Below are positions 54,134 to 58,089 of a stretch of 58,089 nucleotides of DNA, piece after piece. The position numbers and the translations under genes are program-made. Source of the stretch: Pseudonocardiales bacterium (GTDB lineage: Bacteria; Actinomycetota; Actinomycetes; Mycobacteriales; Pseudonocardiaceae); assembly GCA_019244165.1 (NCBI GenBank), contig JAFATA010000081.1:1-58089 (forward strand). Direction: 5' to 3'. A model generated the notes under the pieces. It saw nothing but the letters and a program-made list of their open reading frames with translations. It searched no databases and was not told the origin of the DNA. Numbering within the stretch: the first letter of the stretch is position 1; each line of letters starts with the position of its first letter.

Positions 54134-54691
54134 GTGTCCATCACCGATGAACTGCTCGCCAACAACGCCCGCCGCACTACGACCTTCAACGGGCCGCTGC
54201 CGTTGCCGCCCGCCAAGCACGTCGCCGTCGTGGCCTGCATGGACGCCCGCCTGGACATCTACCGAATCCTGGGCCTGGGCGAGGGCGAGGCGCACGTCAT
54301 CCGCAACGCCGGAGGCGTGGTCACTGACGACGCGATCCGCTCGTTGGCGATCAGCCAGCGGCTGCTCGGCACCCGGGAGATCATCCTCATCCACCACACC
54401 GACTGCGGGATGCTCACCTTCACCGACAACCAGTTCAAGAAGTCTATCCAGGACGACACTGGCATCAAGCCGGCGTGGTCCGCCGAGGCCTTCCCGGACC
54501 TTGACGAGGACGTCCGGCAGTCGATCGCTCGGATCAAGGCCAACCCGTTCGTACCGCACCAGGACTCCATCCGCGGGTTCGTCTTCGACGTCGCGACCGG
54601 CAAGCTCCACGAGGTCGCGGATCATCGTTATCGGGGTGTCGTGGGGAAGACCTCTTTTCTTGATCGCTGGGTCAGACGCCGAGGAGCGTGA
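54134..54691 (+). CDS. canA: Beta-class carbonic anhydrase (Rv1284/CanA type)
   Basis: 185 residues. Zinc ligands Cys35 (VVACMDARLD), His88 and Cys91 (LIHHTDCGM), with the Asp37-Arg39 dyad. The match to M. tuberculosis Rv1284 continues to VFDVATGKLHEV (about residue 160), where that protein ends within three residues; here an unrelated 24-residue tail (ADHRYRGVVGKTSFLDRW...) follows, so a rearrangement joined foreign sequence near 54617. GTG 54134 follows GGAG. It interconverts CO2 and bicarbonate and may feed bicarbonate to metabolism tied to sulfur assimilation. Confidence 0.92.
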   Translation: MSITDELLANNARRTTTFNGPLPLPPAKHVAVVACMDARLDIYRILGLGEGEAHVIRNAGGVVTDDAIRSLAISQRLLGTREIILIHHTDCGMLTFTDNQFKKSIQDDTGIKPAWSAEAFPDLDEDVRQSIARIKANPFVPHQDSIRGFVFDVATGKLHEVADHRYRGVVGKTSFLDRWVRRRGA

Positions 54692-54776
54692 GGATGGGAC
54701 CAGCGCTGCTACGCCACGCCGGGGCGAACCCACTGACACCCGACCCAACAACCTCTACAGAAGAAAGACCACAGGC

Positions 54777-55367
54777 ATGACCAAGACGATTCCCAGCGGC
54801 ACCATGCACAGCGCGTTGCGCGCAGGTAAGCAGCCGCGCTACCGGGTAGAGGAGCTCCGCGCGAATGGCGGCCACACCACGGCGATGATGTCGGCAGAGG
54901 AAATCGCCTGGCTTGTCGCCCACCTGCGGGCAATAGTTGCTGCTAGCCCCGCGGCCTGGGCAGGCAAGGGAATGACTCTGCTGCAACTCACCGCGCTGCA
55001 CGTCATTAGTGCGCAGGCACCAGTTACCCTCACTGACGTGGCCCAGGCCCTGGGTACCGGCCCGCCGGCCACCAGCGCGATGGTCGATCGGCTGATCCGC
55101 ACGGGGCTGGTGTCCAGGGCGTCGGACCCGCAGGACCGTCGACGCGTCCGACTAACCATCACTGACCACGCCAAAACAATGATCGGTGAAATAGACCTAA
55201 GTACCGCCAGACGCCTTCAGGCAACGCTCAACCACATAGGCCCCCAGGGCCGCCGCTACCTCATCGACGTGCTCAGGGACACCGTACGACGATCCGCCGG
55301 GCAGCCAACGAAACGCCGCCCTTCCCGCGGTGCAGGAGCACCGAGTGCGGGCCCGGGTCCGCGATAA
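54777..55367 (+). CDS. MarR-family transcriptional regulator
   Basis: 196 residues: winged helix with LTALHVISAQAPVTLTDVAQALGTGPPATSAMVDRLIRTGLVSRASDPQDRRRVRLTITDHAK, including the MarR wing DPQDRRRVRL. The tail is basic and Pro/Gly-rich (TKRRPSRGAGAPSAGPGPR). ATG 54777 has only AGAAAG upstream. 85 bases downstream of the carbonic anhydrase; ligand unknown. Confidence 0.88.
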   Translation: MTKTIPSGTMHSALRAGKQPRYRVEELRANGGHTTAMMSAEEIAWLVAHLRAIVAASPAAWAGKGMTLLQLTALHVISAQAPVTLTDVAQALGTGPPATSAMVDRLIRTGLVSRASDPQDRRRVRLTITDHAKTMIGEIDLSTARRLQATLNHIGPQGRRYLIDVLRDTVRRSAGQPTKRRPSRGAGAPSAGPGPR

Positions 55368-55579
55368 GCAGCAGCACCGCTAACAAGGTCACGATACGTA
55401 AGGCGGGACCGGCGTCGAATAACGGGTATGTGGTCCCGGTCGTGATGGCCGCGGCTGCCAGCGTTCGGACCTGTCTGGCAGACCCCCAGGGGCGGATGCG
55501 GACCGCTCCCTGGATGGGGCCACCGGGGCTGCCTGAACAGCCACTGCGCCACATGGATACTGAAGCCGCGGTGACGCTG

Positions 55580-56235
55580 CTACAGCTGAACCCCGATCCG
55601 TGTGCGGTGCCCACAAGCCCGCACCCCCCTGGGTGAACGGCCGCCACGACCGATCCCCACCTGAGCTGGATACAGCGGGCCCTCGGCGCCCGAGGTCGCC
55701 GTGAGCGCGCATGCGAGCGTCGCATCGATATCACCCCAGGTGGTCGTGCTCGGCATGTCGCGCCACGTTTCCAAAGCGGTGACCACGGCATCTCCTGTGC
55801 TGCAGACTGCGGCCGGGTCGGCAACGAGCGCATCGTCGGCTGCGCTACGGACATCGACGAGACGGCCCTGAAGTGCCGTGATCTGGTCGGTCAGCGCCGC
55901 CCGCCAAGTTGGGTCGCCGCATAGCGCGGCAACGACAGGTACGTCAATACTCAACGCTGGAACGTACCGCAGTCGAGCTGCCTAGATCGCGTCATCAACC
56001 CGGTTCTGCCACCACGCACCAGTGAGGATACCCACGTCGAACCAGTAACGGACGGACTCCGCTCGTGTCGACCGCCCGCAGCCGCGTCACAAGGTTTGGT
56101 CTGCCACTCCACACGGAACTCGACGGCCATGTACCTTGCGGCCGCCGCCTTCCAGCCGTCCTGCCAGCCGCCAGCCCGGTACACCTTGTCGTGCAGTGGC
56201 GCCCTGTTGGGCACGCAGAGGGCACGGAACTTCAT
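55580..56235 (-). pseudogene. Decayed unidentified gene in two frames
   Basis: The minus strand from ATG 56235 reads MKFRALCVPNRAPLHDKVYRAGGW, then QDGWKAAAARYMAVEFRVEWQTKP. Near 56060 coding character passes to another frame (SVRYWFDVGILTGAWWQNRVDDAI, stop), and in that same frame continues as LSIDVPVVAALCGDPTWRAALTDQITALQGRLVDV to 55580. Read together it is one protein broken by a frameshift and a stop; two separate small genes with a TTGA overlap are the alternative. Family unknown. Confidence 0.4.
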
Positions 56236-56261
56236 GCCCGTGATGCCGGTCCGACCCGCTC

Positions 56262-56435
56262 TTGCACCGTTCCCTCGTCCTGGCCGCTTTGCTCGTCGCG
56301 TTGGCGGTGTCGATGGTGGCGCGTGCGCCATCGCATCGCGACGCCCGTCAGGGCGCCATTGACGCCGGCGGCGCGACGTGGACGATTTCCGGCCGAGGGA
56401 TCGGCGACCCGGAACCCAAGATTCTCGGACTGTAG
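56262..56435 (+). CDS. Possible 57-residue secreted peptide
   Basis: TTG 56262 opens a signal-peptide-like start (LHRSLVLAALLVALAVSMVARA) followed by a short polar mature part ending GRGIGDPEPKILGL and TAG. No ribosome site; it may be a remnant. It overlaps the start of the decayed gene on the other strand only in its vicinity. Confidence 0.25.
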   Translation: MHRSLVLAALLVALAVSMVARAPSHRDARQGAIDAGGATWTISGRGIGDPEPKILGL

Positions 56436-56579
56436 TCGTGGTTGTTCGTGGATAGCAGACCGGTTAGCTGTGGGTGATCATCAATAATCTTTGCGCGCGG
56501 GGCTGGTGTGGCGTTCCGTCGCCACTAGCTGGCGATTCACTATCACCCCCATCACCAGCACGTTGAGTTGCGGGACTGC

Positions 56580-57278
56580 TTAGCGGAACCGGCCTTCCTT
56601 CATTAAGTCCTCACTTTCGATCTTGTGTATCAGCTCGTCATGGCCGATTTGTCGGAACGCGTCCGCGAGCGAGGTGAAGTGGCCGAAATCGCTTGCGAAC
56701 TCGGATTCGAATGGCGTGTTCTCCCACTCGGGATGCTCGGCGACCAGGGCCATGTACTCGTGCACCGCGTGGTCTTCAAAGTCCGCGTTGAGGCGATATG
56801 ACCAGGCCGGGTGCAGCACGAACAGCAACCAGGACAGCTGGTAGTAGACGAACGCGATCGCTTGCGGCAGCCAGAAGAACTTGATCGATGGTTGTGGTGT
56901 ACCGGACGTGGCGAGCAGTTCTTCGATGATGAGCAGATGGAACATCTCGTTGTCTTGCTGTGCGCGCGACCTGGCCAGCCGATCGTGTATGCGCCGGGCG
57001 AAGCCGGTGCGCGTATGGACATGCGTGATAGCCACGAAAGCGACTTGTTCCCAGGCCTGGTATGGAACGCGGGCGACTAGCTCGAGCACCTTGAATTTGC
57101 TCAGCGTGCGAGGCTTGCCGTACACCCTGTCGAGGGCGGCGAACAACGCCCGAGCGGCGATTCCATACCGCCGCCGTGGCGTTGCCAAGGCCTCCGTTTG
57201 GGCCTGTTGCAGCTCCTCGTGCGTCAGCCTCGGCAACCGCCCAGAGGTAATCGGGTTCACCGCCCGCTGATCAGCCAT
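56580..57278 (-). CDS. Alternative-oxidase-like diiron protein
   Basis: 232 residues. All six ligands of the alternative oxidase diiron site can be placed: Glu66 in VLELVARVP, Glu111 and His114 in NEMFHLL, Glu168 in EDHAVHEY, Glu215 and His218 in DELIHKI. Hydrophobic segments at 132-157 match the interfacial membrane region. AOX-type enzymes oxidise quinol with O2 and are insensitive to CO and cyanide. ATG 57278 with GGAGGAACC upstream. Actinobacterial members are uncommon and uncharacterised; quinol oxidase activity is inferred, other diiron oxygenase roles are possible. Confidence 0.8.
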   Translation of the reverse strand: MADQRAVNPITSGRLPRLTHEELQQAQTEALATPRRRYGIAARALFAALDRVYGKPRTLSKFKVLELVARVPYQAWEQVAFVAITHVHTRTGFARRIHDRLARSRAQQDNEMFHLLIIEELLATSGTPQPSIKFFWLPQAIAFVYYQLSWLLFVLHPAWSYRLNADFEDHAVHEYMALVAEHPEWENTPFESEFASDFGHFTSLADAFRQIGHDELIHKIESEDLMKEGRFR

Positions 57279-57301
57279 CGCGGTTCCTCCTTCAGACCGT
57301 T

Positions 57302-57652
57302 GGGTGTCACCCGGCCGCCGACGATGCCCGTGCCCACGACAGTCACGCCCTCGACATCGCCCAAACCCTCCGAACCCTAGAGCATGCCCGCACCCTGGAA
57401 GGCATCGGGCACTGCCACCTCCAGCAAGGACAGACTAAACAGAGTGGCGCGGGTCTTCGCCAGGCAGTGACGCTCTACCGGCATGTCGGATTTCCCGACG
57501 CCCAGCGCTGGAAACGACCCTGCTCACCCAGGGCTCATCCACCGATACCCGCCGGGCCGGGCCGCCGGAAGCGGAGCGGCAGGCGGGCCCGGCCAGCGGC
57601 GCGCTCTGCGCGCCGCCTTGATCCCATACAGGCGAATTCGGCAACAACGTAG
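57302..57652 (+). pseudogene. C-terminal fragment of a TPR regulator
   Basis: An open frame without a start reads HDSHALDIAQTLRTLEHART, then LEGIGHCHLQQGQTKQSGAGLRQAVTLYRHVGFPDAQRW, typical of the last TPRs of large actinobacterial regulators (LG/ALTLY-GxPxA). The rest is Arg/Pro-rich read-through to a stop at 650-652 beyond 57000. The front of the gene is missing, probably lost near the IS5 insertion. Confidence 0.5.
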
Positions 57653-57723
57653 TGTGAGCGTAGTGTGACGCCATGTGACAAGGCGGGGTCACTCACGCGG
57701 GATCACTCAACAAAGAGACTTAT

Positions 57724-58089
57724 TCACGCGGAGCGCCAGAAGTGGAGCGCGATAACGGCTGAGATCGTTTCGGGGAAGGTATCGATCGGTCGCCGGTAGT
57801 CGGTGTCCAGGATTCGCCAGGTCTTGAGGTGGGCGATGACCTGCTCGATGACCCATCGGATCTTGTTGACCTGAGTATTGAATTCCTTCTCCCAGTCTAG
57901 CAGATCGCGATGGGGTGGTTTCTTGATGGGTGTGATCATGTTGTTGCCGACGTAGCCTTTGTCGCCCACCCAGCTTCTGGCATCCACACCGATGAGCACG
58001 GCTGCCTCGGCCAGGCAGTGGCTGTCGTGCCTGCTGCCGTCGATGGGGTCGGAGATCCACGCTAGCTTCCCGCCGAGGGTGGCCGCGAC
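57724..58089 (-). mobile_element. IS5-type DDE transposase, 3' part (5' end outside window)
   Basis: The frame enters from the right edge: GGKLAWISDPIDGSRHDSHCL, WVGDKGYVGNNMITPIKK, NTQVNKIRWVIEQVIAHLKTWRILDTDYRRPIDTFPE and ALHFWRSA. This is the second Asp and the catalytic-Glu region (RWVIEQVIAHLK) of an IS5/DDE_Tnp_1 transposase. The terminal inverted repeat should lie just left of 57724, but without the other end it cannot be delimited. Confidence 0.88.

Overview
The window is high-GC DNA from a mycothiol-using actinomycete. Orthologues of Mycobacterium tuberculosis CitA, GltA2, FprA, MscR, MgtA and the Rv1284 carbonic anhydrase, a DUF397/XRE pair, a DUF222-HNH tail and a SigB/SigF partner-switching locus fit the Pseudonocardiales or a near relative. 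This placement is inferred from gene content, not from an rRNA.

Layout. 1-2.7 kb is decayed accessory DNA: HNH tail, truncated GNAT, DegT aminotransferase pseudogene and an intact Nudix gene, with a 98-bp direct repeat on both sides. 2.8-8.2 kb is core metabolism: RibD-like reductase, two citrate synthases, pdxH and an mtnA-like gene. 8.2-15.1 kb holds a regulator, TIR-domain fragments, mycothiol-dependent formaldehyde dehydrogenase, DoxX, FprA, a HAD phosphatase and a degenerate IS630 transposase. 15.4-26.9 kb is a form I aerobic CO dehydrogenase locus. Forward it carries coxM-coxS-coxL, an XdhC/YHS protein and coxG, then a run of five tiny single-pass membrane proteins and a DUF1059 protein. 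Convergent to it are coxD (MoxR ATPase) and coxE (VWA) with four unfamiliar small genes. sodA follows.

28-39.8 kb: a secreted protein, a tiny membrane protein, then a stress-signalling block. This block has a soluble poly-HAMP hybrid histidine kinase, divergent from a PP2C phosphatase, STAS antagonist, anti-sigma kinase and SigB-type sigma factor. Just downstream are hemerythrin, DoxX and CsbD genes, each preceded by a match to the GTTT-N15/16-GGGTA promoter of that sigma class, so the regulator seems to sit beside its own targets.

40-51.6 kb: DUF397/XRE pair, Ogt, SGNH hydrolase, two GT4 glycosyltransferases, a MurJ-type flippase, a Trp/His-rich repeat protein and a dynamin-like protein whose P-loop lysine is missing. 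51.8-58.1 kb is again accessory: a toxin-antitoxin pair, MntA with a wrecked HepT, a cysteine-type leader peptide before a beta carbonic anhydrase, a MarR regulator, an alternative-oxidase-like diiron protein, gene fragments and a cut-off IS5-type transposase.

Most promising for novelty: the family of small membrane proteins in the CO dehydrogenase locus, with an octapeptide (M[D/E]TVGFQG) shared between one of them and a small acidic protein at the far side of the locus. Secondary leads are the near-leaderless sigma-B regulon, the Trp/His-rich repeat protein beside a pseudo-GTPase dynamin, the cysteine attenuator before carbonic anhydrase, and an actinobacterial alternative-oxidase-like protein with all six iron ligands.
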